Made by a program: the position numbers and the translations under genes. Source: Carboxylicivirga fragile (GTDB lineage Bacteria; Bacteroidota; Bacteroidia; Bacteroidales; Marinilabiliaceae). From it: a DNA stretch of 64,000 nucleotides. Shown piece by piece: positions 16,998 through 25,715 of this stretch. Each line of letters starts with the position of its first letter. The stretch's first letter is position 1. The notes below the pieces were generated by a model that saw only the letters and a list, made by a program, of their open reading frames with translations, was not told the origin of the DNA and searched no databases. The stretch lies in contig JAFMVD010000022.1 of assembly GCA_025499625.1 (NCBI GenBank), forward strand, positions 24,102-88,101. Reading direction: 5' to 3'.

Positions 16998-17778
16998 AGT
17001 GAAAACAGAATTATTAGAACGAGATATCGTCATGGCCTTTGAGGACTTGAGCTTTAAAGCAGGCTCTAAGGCCATCTTAAATACCGTTTCGCATGAATTA
17101 AAAAAAGGCCGCTTCTATAGCATTGCCGGCTGCAATGGCTCAGGCAAAACAACTTTGTTGCAAACCTTACTTCAGATTAAAAAGGCAAGTTCTGGTCATA
17201 TTCATGTGCCAGATTACTATCCCAACAAAGCTCATTATTTAAGTTATGTACCTCAAAACACACAACTCGAATTCGATTTCTCTGTTGAGGAAGCTGTTAT
17301 GATGGGACGATACCCTTATTATTCAGGCATTACAGGTCCGAACAGCGAAGACAAACAAAAAGTATTGGACGCTATGGAAATGACTGACATGATAAACTTC
17401 CGAAAGCGCTCAGTAACCACATTAAGCGGTGGCGAGAAACAAAGAACCATCATAGCCCGGGCACTGGCACAGGATACGCCAGTCATGTTCTTAGACGAAC
17501 CTGTTTCGCAGTTGGATGTCTTTCACCAAATTGAAGTACTTAAATTATTGCGGCAAATTGCCGATCAGGAAAATAAAACCATAATAACCGTGCTTCACGA
17601 CCTCAATCAGGTAGCCGAATTCACCGATGAAGTAATGGTGATGGATAAAGGTCGCATTGTTGCCTATGGCGAACCTATTGAAGTGCTAAACCCCGAATTG
17701 CTGAAATCGGTTTTTAAAGTAGACTCGGAATGGATCTGCGCCAAGGACACAAAACCACACCTCATATTTCACTACTAA
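16990..17778 (+). CDS. btuD: Vitamin B12 ABC transporter ATP-binding protein
   Basis: A 262-residue ABC ATPase. Walker A is GCNGSGKTTL (about residue 48), the signature is LSGGEKQR, Walker B is VMFLDEPVSQLD, and the H-loop is VLHDLNQ. It energises the BtuC permease. The start overlaps the btuC end, indicating a single transcript controlled by the upstream riboswitch. Confidence 0.92.
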   Translation: MFKVKTELLERDIVMAFEDLSFKAGSKAILNTVSHELKKGRFYSIAGCNGSGKTTLLQTLLQIKKASSGHIHVPDYYPNKAHYLSYVPQNTQLEFDFSVEEAVMMGRYPYYSGITGPNSEDKQKVLDAMEMTDMINFRKRSVTTLSGGEKQRTIIARALAQDTPVMFLDEPVSQLDVFHQIEVLKLLRQIADQENKTIITVLHDLNQVAEFTDEVMVMDKGRIVAYGEPIEVLNPELLKSVFKVDSEWICAKDTKPHLIFHY

Positions 17779-17827
17779 AATAAGGCTCTAAAAATTAAAT
17801 ACGAGTGAGCATTAACACTGATATACC

Positions 17828-18721
17828 ATGAAACTACAACACCTACTTATACTGATATTATCCGTTTTTACACTTGCCTGTTCGAACACAAAAAACAAGG
17901 AACAGAAAAGCATTCAATTTACCGATTCAAGAGGTAATAAATTAAAGCTCAAATCAGTTCCTCAACGCATTATATCATGTTCACCAGCCATTACAGAAGT
18001 AATGTTTGCTTTAAATGAACAGCACAAATTAGTGGGACGAACCAATTTCTGCAATTACCCCCAAGAAGCACTCGATATAAAAGCCATTGGTGGTTTAATG
18101 GACCCATCTCTGGAAATTATGCTGCAACTAAAGCCCGATCTGGTTATGGCTTCGACTCACTTCAAAAAAGAAGCCGCTAATCGCATCGAAGAACTAGGAA
18201 TGCCATTTGCCTGGTTAATGAGTCAGGAATCGGTTGCCGGGGCAGGTGATTTGATTATTAACATTGGCACCTTAATTGGTGAAAAAGAAAAAGCAGATTC
18301 ACTCTGGAACTTGATGCAAAACAGCATGCAAGCTACCATGAATCAAGTTCCAAAAAACGTAAAAAAACCAAGTGTATATTACGCCGTTGGATTTGGAAAA
18401 GGAGGTGATTACACTGCAGGAAGTGATACTTTTATTTCGGAGTTAATCACTATGGCAGGAGGCAATAACATCGCTAGTGATATTACCGGCTGGGCCTATA
18501 ATCTTGAAGCTTTGATTCAAAAAGACCCAGACATCATTCTTATTCAACACAGCATGAAAGAGGCTTTTTGCCAGCACGAACACTACAATCAACTTAGAGC
18601 TGTTAAGAACAATAAAGTTTTTGCCGTCGATCACCATTTGGTGCAGCTCAATGGGCCTCGTATACATATCGCTTTGAAAACTTTTGCTGAGATATTTTAC
18701 CCAGAGCTTAATCATTTATAA
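17828..18721 (+). CDS. btuF: Vitamin B12 substrate-binding lipoprotein
   Basis: 297 residues with a lipoprotein signal peptide (ILSVFTLAC, cysteine near residue 18). The mature protein has the class III periplasmic-binding fold pattern of BtuF/FhuD: VPQRIISCSPAITEVMFAL, then LQLKPDLVMAS. In Bacteroidota the binding protein is tethered to the periplasmic membrane face and delivers corrinoid to BtuCD. It is 49 bp downstream of btuD in the same orientation. Confidence 0.9.
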   Translation: MKLQHLLILILSVFTLACSNTKNKEQKSIQFTDSRGNKLKLKSVPQRIISCSPAITEVMFALNEQHKLVGRTNFCNYPQEALDIKAIGGLMDPSLEIMLQLKPDLVMASTHFKKEAANRIEELGMPFAWLMSQESVAGAGDLIINIGTLIGEKEKADSLWNLMQNSMQATMNQVPKNVKKPSVYYAVGFGKGGDYTAGSDTFISELITMAGGNNIASDITGWAYNLEALIQKDPDIILIQHSMKEAFCQHEHYNQLRAVKNNKVFAVDHHLVQLNGPRIHIALKTFAEIFYPELNHL

Positions 18722-18950
18722 TACTTCGCTTGTTATAAATACTCAGGACGTATTGGAGCTAAAAAACAATATAAAAACCTATAAAACAAAACCTTGTTTA
18801 CCAACACAAACGGTGCCTGTTTATCTTATTTGCATTTTGAACTACATGGTTTTTTGTTTGCTAGGTTGGAAATAAGTAAATTTCAGACTGTATATAGATA
18901 TGTATTCTGATTATAAAGAAAATAATATTATAGAAGCCAAAACTTGAATT

Positions 18951-20027
18951 ATGAAAACATTATTACTTGCTGTATTGGTGGTCTCTTCTACCTTAACTTA
19001 TGGACAGATCGATACCACACGAAAAGGCTATGAATGGCCATATAGCATGCCAATTTTTGGTAAAAAGGCTGCTGAACGAGGATATAAGATACAGCTCCCT
19101 TATGGTTTGAATATTAACTACGTTTACAATCGAATGGATTTGGAAATTTCATCTTTTGGAATGACTATAGGAGATGACCCAAACTCAAACATCAACCAAT
19201 TAATAAATGAACATGTCACTACCGAAACATTAAACTTTACCAATACCATTGCCAAAACAAATGGCATGAACCTTAGAGCAGATGTTTGGGTATTTCCTTT
19301 TCTGAATTTCTACGGCCTTTATTCGAATAGCTCAGGCTCTACACATGTATCGCTACAACCACAATGGTTCGATGATGATGGCAACCTGGTATTATCATTA
19401 CCTCAAATAACAAGTGATGTTCATTTTTCGGCCAATACCTATGGACTTGGAACAACTGTAGTTGGTAAGATATACGACGATTATTTCTTTTCGGTTGATG
19501 CTAATTTTACCTGGTCGCATTCTGAGCTTTTGGATAAACCCGCCAAATTTGGTGTTGTTTCAGCAAGGGTTGGAGATCGTGTTAAACTTGGAAAAAATTC
19601 TATGCTTGCCCTCTATGTTGGAGGAATGTATCGAGGTTTTTTAGATAACGATGGTAACTTTGGTGCCATTGGAATTCAGCAAGCTTTGCCCGAAATTGGC
19701 AGCCGTCTTTTCCCTGAAATTGACCGCCGCATAGAAGCAAACAACGATGCCATAGCAGAACTTGACCCTGATAACATATGGGATCAAATAGAAATAGCGA
19801 AATTAGAGAGAAAAAACGAAATACTGGGTGAAATCAACACAGCCTTTGAAGGCCTTGTTTCATCGGATGTTAATTATGGCATTAAAAAGGATATTATTAA
19901 CCACTGGAGCGTTCAGTTTGGTTTCAACCTTGAAATAAATGAAAGCCTTACAGCACGTGGGGAATTTGGGAAAGGCCACGGTAACGATTTTGTACTAATG
20001 GGTATTCAATACCGTTTTGGATTATAA
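18951..20027 (+). CDS. Predicted outer-membrane beta-barrel protein, unknown
   Basis: 358 residues with a signal peptide ending TLTYGQ (about residue 19). The rest alternates hydrophobic and polar residues in many strands (GLNINYVYNRMDLEISS, YFFSVDANFTWSHS, SMLALYVGGMYRGF) and ends in GIQYRFGL with aromatic and hydrophobic terminal residues, typical of a transmembrane beta-barrel. A helical insertion lies near residues 255-300. Nothing indicates its substrate. The 229 bp upstream hold no other gene. Confidence 0.65.
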   Translation: MKTLLLAVLVVSSTLTYGQIDTTRKGYEWPYSMPIFGKKAAERGYKIQLPYGLNINYVYNRMDLEISSFGMTIGDDPNSNINQLINEHVTTETLNFTNTIAKTNGMNLRADVWVFPFLNFYGLYSNSSGSTHVSLQPQWFDDDGNLVLSLPQITSDVHFSANTYGLGTTVVGKIYDDYFFSVDANFTWSHSELLDKPAKFGVVSARVGDRVKLGKNSMLALYVGGMYRGFLDNDGNFGAIGIQQALPEIGSRLFPEIDRRIEANNDAIAELDPDNIWDQIEIAKLERKNEILGEINTAFEGLVSSDVNYGIKKDIINHWSVQFGFNLEINESLTARGEFGKGHGNDFVLMGIQYRFGL

Positions 20028-20079
20028 TTCCATATTTCGGTGAGAAAAAAATGATCATATAACTTAAAAAGAAAATATC

Positions 20080-20181
20080 ATGGGAAAAGGTCAAGACGCT
20101 AAGAAAAATGTAAAAAAGGAAGCGGCGAAAACGCCTAAAGAAAAAAGAGCAGAAAAGCGTGCAAAAAAAGCTGCCAAATAG
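20080..20181 (+). CDS. 33-residue lysine-rich micro-protein
   Basis: An ATG frame begins MGKGQDAKKNVKKEAAKTPK and continues with KEKRAEKRAKKAAK before TAG. Nearly half of the residues are Lys or Arg. Similar tiny basic MGKGQDxKK proteins occur in Bacteroidota genomes, as I remember. A terminator hairpin follows 27 bp after the stop, and the gene starts 53 bp after the outer-membrane protein gene, so a short independent or co-transcribed mRNA is plausible. It may bind nucleic acid; that is speculation. Confidence 0.6.
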   Translation: MGKGQDAKKNVKKEAAKTPKEKRAEKRAKKAAK

Positions 20182-20207
20182 CTTTTAAACAGCTGGAATA
20201 TATTACT

Positions 20208-20252
20208 AAGGTGTATCTCTTCAGAACTAGAGAGGTACACCTTTTTGTTTTT
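20208..20252 (+). terminator. Rho-independent terminator after the micro-protein
   Basis: AAGGTGTATCTCT and AGAGAGGTACACCTT pair with one offset around a short loop, followed by TTTTTGTTTTT. Confidence 0.8.
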
Positions 20253-20351
20253 CTTTGCACTCTTTAACACAGCCGTTTTAAATTCTGGCACAGCGATTGC
20301 AACTTCACTTGCGTAGATTTTTTTTCATAGATTTTGGGTTTAGGTTATAAA

Positions 20352-20386
20352 GAGGCCTCTGTTAACGAACAGAAGGCCTTTTTTGT
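20352..20386 (+). terminator. Second terminator-like hairpin
   Basis: AGGCCTCTGTT, AACG loop, AACAGAAGGCCT, then six T. It lies immediately upstream of the DUF3109 gene and may insulate it from the upstream transcript or act as an attenuator. No gene lies between the two hairpins. Confidence 0.75.
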
Positions 20387-20413
20387 ATTTATATGTATGC
20401 TCGTTATTTATTT

Positions 20414-20421
20414 TATCTTTG
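20414..20421 (+). promoter_or_regulatory. Candidate -7 promoter element of the DUF3109 gene
   Basis: TATCTTTG lies 28 bp before the chosen start codon at 20449. Its position inside the upstream extension of the frame supports the downstream start. Confidence 0.5.
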
Positions 20422-20448
20422 CAACTTCAAAATTTAGCAGGTATAGAG

Positions 20449-21030
20449 ATGATTCAGATAGATGATAAAATAGTTAGTACAGATATTTTCTCGAAACGTT
20501 TTGTTTGCAACCTTGCAGTTTGCAAAGGCGACTGTTGTGTAGAAGGTGAATCGGGCGCACCTCTTGAAGATGATGAAACAAAAATCATTGAAGACATCTA
20601 TCCCATCGTAAAACCCTACCTAACAGATCAGGCAATTGCTGAAATAGAAAAACAAGGCACCTGGGTTATCGACTCTGATGGTGATAAGGTAACACCAATT
20701 ATTAATGGCAAAGAGTGTGTGTATACTTATTTCGATGAAGATGGAATCTGTAAATGTGCCATTGATAAAGCTCATCAAGAAGGTAAAGTTGATTTCAAGA
20801 AACCAATTTCCTGCCATTTGTACCCTATTCGAATTACACAATATCCCGATTTTGAAGCCTTAAATTATCACACCTGGCCTATTTGCCACCCGGCACGTGA
20901 ACTAGGTGGAAAGTTAGGCGTTCCGGTTTACAAGTTCTTGAAGGAACCCATTGTCAGAAAGTATGGCCAGGCCTTCTTCGACGAAATGATCGACGTTGAA
21001 AAAACATTAATCGATCAAGGCATATTATAG
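20449..21030 (+). CDS. DUF3109 family cysteine-rich protein
   Basis: 193 residues from the ATG at 20449 (MIQIDDKIVSTDIF). The longer frame beginning at 20383 includes the promoter-like element, so the shorter start is chosen. Cysteines occur in CNLAVCKGDCC (about residues 20-30), a second group near ECVYTYFDEDGICKCAI, and later SCHLYPIRI and WPICHPA. The arrangement resembles YkgJ-type metal or Fe-S cluster binding proteins. The family is widespread in Bacteroidota, with unknown function. Confidence 0.85.
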   Translation: MIQIDDKIVSTDIFSKRFVCNLAVCKGDCCVEGESGAPLEDDETKIIEDIYPIVKPYLTDQAIAEIEKQGTWVIDSDGDKVTPIINGKECVYTYFDEDGICKCAIDKAHQEGKVDFKKPISCHLYPIRITQYPDFEALNYHTWPICHPARELGGKLGVPVYKFLKEPIVRKYGQAFFDEMIDVEKTLIDQGIL

Positions 21031-21060
21031 ATTCATAATTTTCCACATCAAGAAACTATG

Positions 21061-21477
21061 CTAATAAGGCAATGCTTTTTCCAGTTCAGCTTGCAATTCT
21101 AGTGCCTTATGGTAGCCTACTAATTTTGCCAACATCTTACCATCTGAACCTATAACTAACAGGGTTGGATAAGCCGATATATTGAACTTTTCATCTAGCT
21201 CCAATCCAGCTTCCGCTTCCATATTAATAGCTAGTGTGATAAACTGCTCATTTAAAGTACGAACAATCTTTTCATCCACCATTGTCTTCTTATCCATTTT
21301 CTTGCAGTAATAACACCAATCGGTATACGTTTTAATAAAGATGGGCTTGTTTTGTTTCGCAGCCAACTCCAAAGCTTCATCATATGTGCCTTTAAAATAT
21401 TTTACTTCATCCTGAGCCTTCACTACTATGGCAAGAAACATTAATCCTATACCGAGTATCATTTTTTTTGCTTTCAT
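21061..21477 (-). CDS. Exported thioredoxin-like protein
   Basis: 138 residues with a signal peptide (ILGIGLMFLAIVVKAQ) and a thioredoxin-fold domain. The active-site motif is CYYC in TDWCYYCKKMDKKT (about residues 52-65), and the cis-proline is in ISAYPTLLVIG. The aromatic CxxC and lysine-rich helix resemble the DsbD-gamma/DUF255-type periplasmic thioredoxins. Probably a periplasmic thiol-disulfide reductase. It is convergent with the DUF3109 gene. Confidence 0.85.
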   Translation of the reverse strand: MKAKKMILGIGLMFLAIVVKAQDEVKYFKGTYDEALELAAKQNKPIFIKTYTDWCYYCKKMDKKTMVDEKIVRTLNEQFITLAINMEAEAGLELDEKFNISAYPTLLVIGSDGKMLAKLVGYHKALELQAELEKALPY

Positions 21478-21836
21478 AATTACATGTTTTCCCGGTTGGA
21501 CGTACCTTTTAAAATATCCTTACAAAACCAATAACACCCACTTAATCTACCTATCAAAATAACTAGATATAAACACTTCGTTTTTCTTCTATTAAAATAG
21601 CTTTTTATCACAAAAATCTATTGACAAAACATTAACGTACACATAACTTTGTTAAAAAAATAGGAATATCATTATTCCAGCAATCTAAATTACCAAATCA
21701 CTAACTTCTATATATTAATGATTTAAACTACATAAATCATGCCTGATAAAAAAACACTAAATAAATTGAGATTTTATAATAAAAATCTTGATCACTAATA
21801 AAATTCTAAAAATCATTATTAAAACAACTTCATATC
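21478..21836. other. AT-rich divergent intergenic region
   Basis: 359 bp between divergent genes. I see no reading frame, RNA gene or clear hairpin. It should contain the promoters of the thioredoxin-like gene (leftward) and the small secreted protein (rightward). Confidence 0.5.
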
Positions 21837-22289
21837 ATGAATAAATACAGCTTTCTATTAGTTCTATTGTTCACTTTCTTTAAACTTCAAGCCCAGGAAA
21901 AAAGTGAAGAAATAATCATTAGTTCTGGTAATTCCATTGTTTCAAGCGACATCAGTATTAATTGGATTGTTGGAGAAAATTTAATTGATTACGACGTACT
22001 ATTTGAACAACTCTCATTTCAGGATTCCATTAATCATTCCTACCAACCTTACTATTCAGCCTACCCTACAATTACTCCAGACTTTGTACAAATTAAATCT
22101 AAAACAGAGTTTGACAATGATGTTCTTATTCAAATATACAACACCTCAAACAAGAGAGTATTATCTCAAAAATGGTCAAATAACCCCATGCAAATCAACC
22201 TTAGCAAGCTCCCGGCTAGCATGTACATTATTCATTTAATCGATACCGATCAACAAACAATTGCCACATTCAAAGTCATCAAAAAGTAA
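21837..22289 (+). CDS. Small secreted protein with type IX secretion-like C-terminal domain
   Basis: 150 residues with an N-terminal signal peptide ending KLQAQ. Residues about 30-75 (ISINWIVGENLIDYDVL) resemble the short strand-rich module ahead of many type IX secretion C-terminal domains. The last 75 residues (VLIQIYNTSNKRVLSQKW, then LPASMYIIHLIDTDQ, IATFKVIKK) fit the Por-secretion C-terminal sorting domain. Almost the whole protein is signal plus sorting domain. The next gene starts 18 bp downstream, so the two are probably co-transcribed. Confidence 0.65.
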   Translation: MNKYSFLLVLLFTFFKLQAQEKSEEIIISSGNSIVSSDISINWIVGENLIDYDVLFEQLSFQDSINHSYQPYYSAYPTITPDFVQIKSKTEFDNDVLIQIYNTSNKRVLSQKWSNNPMQINLSKLPASMYIIHLIDTDQQTIATFKVIKK

Positions 22290-22307
22290 CCACTCAAACT
22301 GTACAAT

Positions 22308-23906
22308 ATGAAACGTTTTTTACTTCTCGGTGGTGTATTACTATGCGCCAGTTTAATGATTATTCAAGCTCAGGTTCCACAAGCACTAAAGTACAAAGCC
22401 ATAGCAAAAGGTAAATGGGGTATTCCATTGTCGTCGCGTAACGTAAGCTTAAGATTTACAATTATGCAAGATGACATAGGTGTATATCAAGAGAATCATC
22501 AAATAACAACTAATAGATATGGCTTAATGGATGTTAACATCGGAGAGGGAAATTCCATTTACGGTATATTCGACGGAATTGACTGGGGTGCCGGTGCCTA
22601 TTCTTTAAAGGTCGAGATTGACCCAAAAGGCGGTTCAAACTATAAATTACAAGGAGGCGATAGACTACTTTCAGTACCATATGCTCTCTATGCGGGCAAA
22701 GTATCCAATCATAACGATTTAGATTCTGATCCTCACAATGAGCAAATTAATGACATGTATTTATCCGGAACAACACTATATACTTTTGAAGGGGATGAAA
22801 CCATCATAACAGACTTATCTAGTTTGCAAGATGGTGTTGAAGATGCTGATGCCAATCCTGAGAATGAAATTCAAGTATTAAGTCTTGAAAACAACATCCT
22901 TTCACTCTCAACAAATGGTGCTCCAATAGAAATAGACTTAAGCACATACATCGATAATACAGATGCTCAACAACTATCACTGCAGGAAAATACGCTTTCG
23001 CTTGATAATGGTGGCAGCGTTGAATTGCCTGTAGGTACAACTAATGCCGAAGGCAATTTCTATTTTGGGGATAAAGATCAGGATGGTTTTGGTGACAATT
23101 TTAATTTAATATACCTACCAGATGGAGTAAATATACCTGCAGGATTTATAACTCAAAGTGGCGACTGTAATGACAGCAATAATTTAATTAACCCAGAAGC
23201 TCAAGAAATTGCAGGCGATGGACTCGATAACGATTGCGATGGTCTAATTGATGAAGACGATAATAGCAACAACATAGACAATGACGGAGATGGTTTTACA
23301 ATCAGTGATGGCGATTGCAATGATAGTGATGCTTCGATATATCCGGGAGCCCCAGAGCTATGCGATGAATTAGAGGATCGAAATTGTGATGGTATGCTAA
23401 TTGCTTGCGAAGGGCATTTAATTATAACGGAAGTAATGAGTAATCCGTCAGCAGTAAGCGATACTTATGGTGAATGGTTTGAAATATACAATCCTGGTGA
23501 AAAAGCTATTAACTTAAATGGATTACAACTAACAGACAATTCTTCAAATTCACATACAATAACAGAAGATCTTATAATTTATCCGCAACAAAGTTTTGTA
23601 TTGGGCCGAAATGCAGATATAAATATAAATGGTGGAATTCATTGTGATTACCAATATGCAGGCTTTACTTTGACCAACAGTGCTGACGAAATCATTTTAT
23701 CCTTCCCTGTTTTGGGAGAAGTGGCGCGTTTAGAATACAGTTCTGCATTTCCTTTGTCGGCAGGAGATTCCTTCCAACTTGATCCCTCACAATACAATAA
23801 TTCAAACCCTTATGATCCTATAAACTGGTGTATTTCTGTAAACGACATAGGCCTAGGTGACACAGGAACACCTGGCCAAACTAATACAAACTGCGAAAGT
23901 GATTAA
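22308..23906 (+). CDS. Secreted protein with MopE-type metal-binding repeats and a lamin-tail domain
   Basis: 532 residues with a signal peptide (MIIQAQ near residue 21). Residues 22-130 form the common Bacteroidota surface-protein N-domain (QALKYKAIAKGKWGIP to RLLSVPYALYAGKV). Two MopE-type metal-binding repeats follow (DKDQDGFGDNF, GDCNDSNNLINPEA, DGLDNDCDGLIDEDD; then DNDGDGFTISDGDCNDSD and NCDG). Residues 370-525 match a lamin-tail domain (LIITEVMSNPS, EWFEIYNPGEKAINLNGLQL). No type IX sorting domain is evident at its own C-terminus. Probably surface-exposed or secreted; no enzymatic domain. Confidence 0.85.
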   Translation: MKRFLLLGGVLLCASLMIIQAQVPQALKYKAIAKGKWGIPLSSRNVSLRFTIMQDDIGVYQENHQITTNRYGLMDVNIGEGNSIYGIFDGIDWGAGAYSLKVEIDPKGGSNYKLQGGDRLLSVPYALYAGKVSNHNDLDSDPHNEQINDMYLSGTTLYTFEGDETIITDLSSLQDGVEDADANPENEIQVLSLENNILSLSTNGAPIEIDLSTYIDNTDAQQLSLQENTLSLDNGGSVELPVGTTNAEGNFYFGDKDQDGFGDNFNLIYLPDGVNIPAGFITQSGDCNDSNNLINPEAQEIAGDGLDNDCDGLIDEDDNSNNIDNDGDGFTISDGDCNDSDASIYPGAPELCDELEDRNCDGMLIACEGHLIITEVMSNPSAVSDTYGEWFEIYNPGEKAINLNGLQLTDNSSNSHTITEDLIIYPQQSFVLGRNADININGGIHCDYQYAGFTLTNSADEIILSFPVLGEVARLEYSSAFPLSAGDSFQLDPSQYNNSNPYDPINWCISVNDIGLGDTGTPGQTNTNCESD

Positions 23907-24398
23907 GTAAATTTATCACCTTGATAATTAATGGTTCGTTATTTTTTACCCAGTGATAACAACTAACTATTAACTCGAAAATACACTAAAGCGGTCTTCC
24001 TTGAGAATAGCTCAAAGAGGACCGTTTTGTATTGATGCTATAGATGTCAAATCAACGATGCGAATTAAAAAACCATCAAGCTATTAGCATTAAGAAATAC
24101 AAACATGCTAAAAAACATGTTGGTTTTTTAACAAAAATCGTGTATTTGTTATTATTTTTACACCGTTGATTTAAATATTGTTATTCTTAAAACTTTGAGT
24201 TGGCAATGAGCTGGATATACAAACTACTGAACGATAGACTTGAGCGCATCGAAATTACCGATGCTGCAGCTATTATGTAGTTATTATATTGTCCACATTT
24301 ACATCACTTATTTAAATGATACATCCCTTGTGTCAATTTCAGCTGTACTGTTGGACATCATCCGGTTTTAACATTGCTAAAGTCCAAAACATACAGAT
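23907..24398. other. Intergenic region and leader of the lysine operon
   Basis: 492 bp with no confident gene. It contains a terminator (23990-24030), a short hairpin near 24105-24126 (AACATG/CATGTT), a 24-codon frame at about 24206-24280 that I do not count as a gene, a hairpin GCATCG/CGATGC at 24246-24264, and a TTGGAC...GTCCAA inverted repeat ending about 10 bp before the aminotransferase start codon. The last three may form a structured 5' leader for the lysine operon. No lysine riboswitch pattern was recognised. Confidence 0.5.
23990..24030 (+). terminator. Rho-independent terminator
   Basis: GCGGTCTTCC-TTGAG pairs with CTCAA-AGAGGACCG, with a small bulge, followed by TTTTGT. It ends the transcript of the two secreted-protein genes. 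Confidence 0.75.
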
Positions 24399-25646
24399 AT
24401 GGAAGCTAAAAAATTACAATTAGACAATTCTTTAAACGAACTTAAAAAAGGAAAATCACTTATTCCTGGTGGCGTTCTTGGTATTCGTCGCCCTTACAAT
24501 TTTGTTGAAGGTGAATTTCCTGTTTATTTTGATCAAGGAAAAGGTGGTCGTGTAACCGATATCGACGGTAACGAGTACATAGATTATTTGTGTGCCTATG
24601 GTCCAATGATTCTTGGTAATCGTGAAGAAGAAATTGACAACGCTGTTATAAATCAAATTCAGAATAAAGGATTTTGTTTTTCGCTTACTCAGTCATATCA
24701 AAACCAGCTAGCCGAAAAAATGAATGAGCTTATCCCTTGCGCTGAGATGAGTTTGTTTGTATGTACTGGATCTGATGCCACATCTACTGCTATCCGACTG
24801 GCTCGTTCATATACTGGAAAAACAAAAGTAATGCGCTGTGGTTACCACGGCTGGCATGACTGGTGTGTGGAGGTAAAAGGTGGTGTACCTGAAAAATTAT
24901 ACGAAGATGTATTTGAGTTTCAATACAACAACCTTGAGTCGCTTGAAACATTACTAAAAGAACATGGCGATGATACAGGAGCCGTTATCATTACTCCTCT
25001 TGGTCATCCTTTAGCTGCACCTATTACGGAGCCAAACAAAGGTTTCTTAGAAGGTGTTAAAGCCCTTTGTGAGAAATATAAGGTTGTTTTAATCTTTGAT
25101 GAGATTCGTACTGGATTTCGTGTTTCTTTGGGTGGAGCACAAAAACATTATGGGGTAACTCCTGATTTGGCTGTATTTGGTAAAGCTATGGCCAATGGGT
25201 ATCCTATTGGTGCTGTAACTGGTAAAGCCGAAATCATGAAAGAAGGCGAATCTAACGTATTTATTTCCTCAACTTTCTTTCCTAATAGTTTGAGTTACGT
25301 AGCTGCCCTTAAAACCATAGAAGTATTAGAGCGCGACAAAGTACTTGATAAAATTTGGGAGCGTGGCGAATCTTTTAATAATCGCATTGCTGATTTGCTA
25401 GAAAAATATGACATAGGTGCCAGAATCAGTGGTATTCCACCAATGATGTTCATCACCTTCGATAGAAGTTCTGATGGTACACACAAAGCTAAGCGTAACG
25501 ACTTCTACACGCAGTTAATCCGACGTAAAGTATTCTTACAGCCATATCATCATGGATACATCTGCTATCGTCACACGGAGAAAGATCTGGATTACACAGT
25601 TAATGCAATTGAAGAAGCTTTACAGTATATAAAAGATAAGTATTAA
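24399..25646 (+). CDS. kat: Class III aminotransferase, probable 3-aminobutyryl-CoA aminotransferase
   Basis: A 415-residue fold-type I PLP enzyme of the glutamate-1-semialdehyde aminomutase-like class III group. Visible motifs are FVCTGSDATSTAIRLAR, the cofactor aspartate in VVLIFDEIRTGFR, and the Schiff-base lysine K262 in FGKAMANGYPIG. It leads the lysine operon, which lacks the ammonia lyase Kal. In Candidatus Cloacimonas an acyl-CoA beta-transaminase converts 3-aminobutyryl-CoA plus 2-oxoglutarate to acetoacetyl-CoA and glutamate; I infer the same role from context. An unrelated omega-transaminase role is the alternative. Confidence 0.72.
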   Translation: MEAKKLQLDNSLNELKKGKSLIPGGVLGIRRPYNFVEGEFPVYFDQGKGGRVTDIDGNEYIDYLCAYGPMILGNREEEIDNAVINQIQNKGFCFSLTQSYQNQLAEKMNELIPCAEMSLFVCTGSDATSTAIRLARSYTGKTKVMRCGYHGWHDWCVEVKGGVPEKLYEDVFEFQYNNLESLETLLKEHGDDTGAVIITPLGHPLAAPITEPNKGFLEGVKALCEKYKVVLIFDEIRTGFRVSLGGAQKHYGVTPDLAVFGKAMANGYPIGAVTGKAEIMKEGESNVFISSTFFPNSLSYVAALKTIEVLERDKVLDKIWERGESFNNRIADLLEKYDIGARISGIPPMMFITFDRSSDGTHKAKRNDFYTQLIRRKVFLQPYHHGYICYRHTEKDLDYTVNAIEEALQYIKDKY

Positions 25647-25651
25647 TATTT

Positions 25652-25701
25652 AAAAGCTAATAGCTATCAACCCCGATAACTATCGGGGCTATTAGCTTTT
25701 T
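25652..25701. repeat. Nested palindrome between kat and the CoA-transferase alpha gene
   Basis: Outer arms AAAAGCTAATAGC / GCTATTAGCTTTT and inner arms CCCCGATA / TATCGGGG form one long stable hairpin followed by T-rich sequence. It may act as a partial terminator or mRNA-stability element inside the operon. Confidence 0.8.
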
Positions 25702-25715
25702 ATAATATTCCACAC

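Noticed and set aside
24206..24280. A 24-codon ORF in the lysine operon leader
   Set aside because: Too short to support, with no recognisable features apart from an internal hairpin; mentioned only as part of the leader.
24399..25646. Glutamate-1-semialdehyde aminomutase (hemL)
   Set aside because: The fold is similar, but the gene leads a lysine degradation operon and has no haem biosynthesis neighbours; an aminotransferase role is more consistent.
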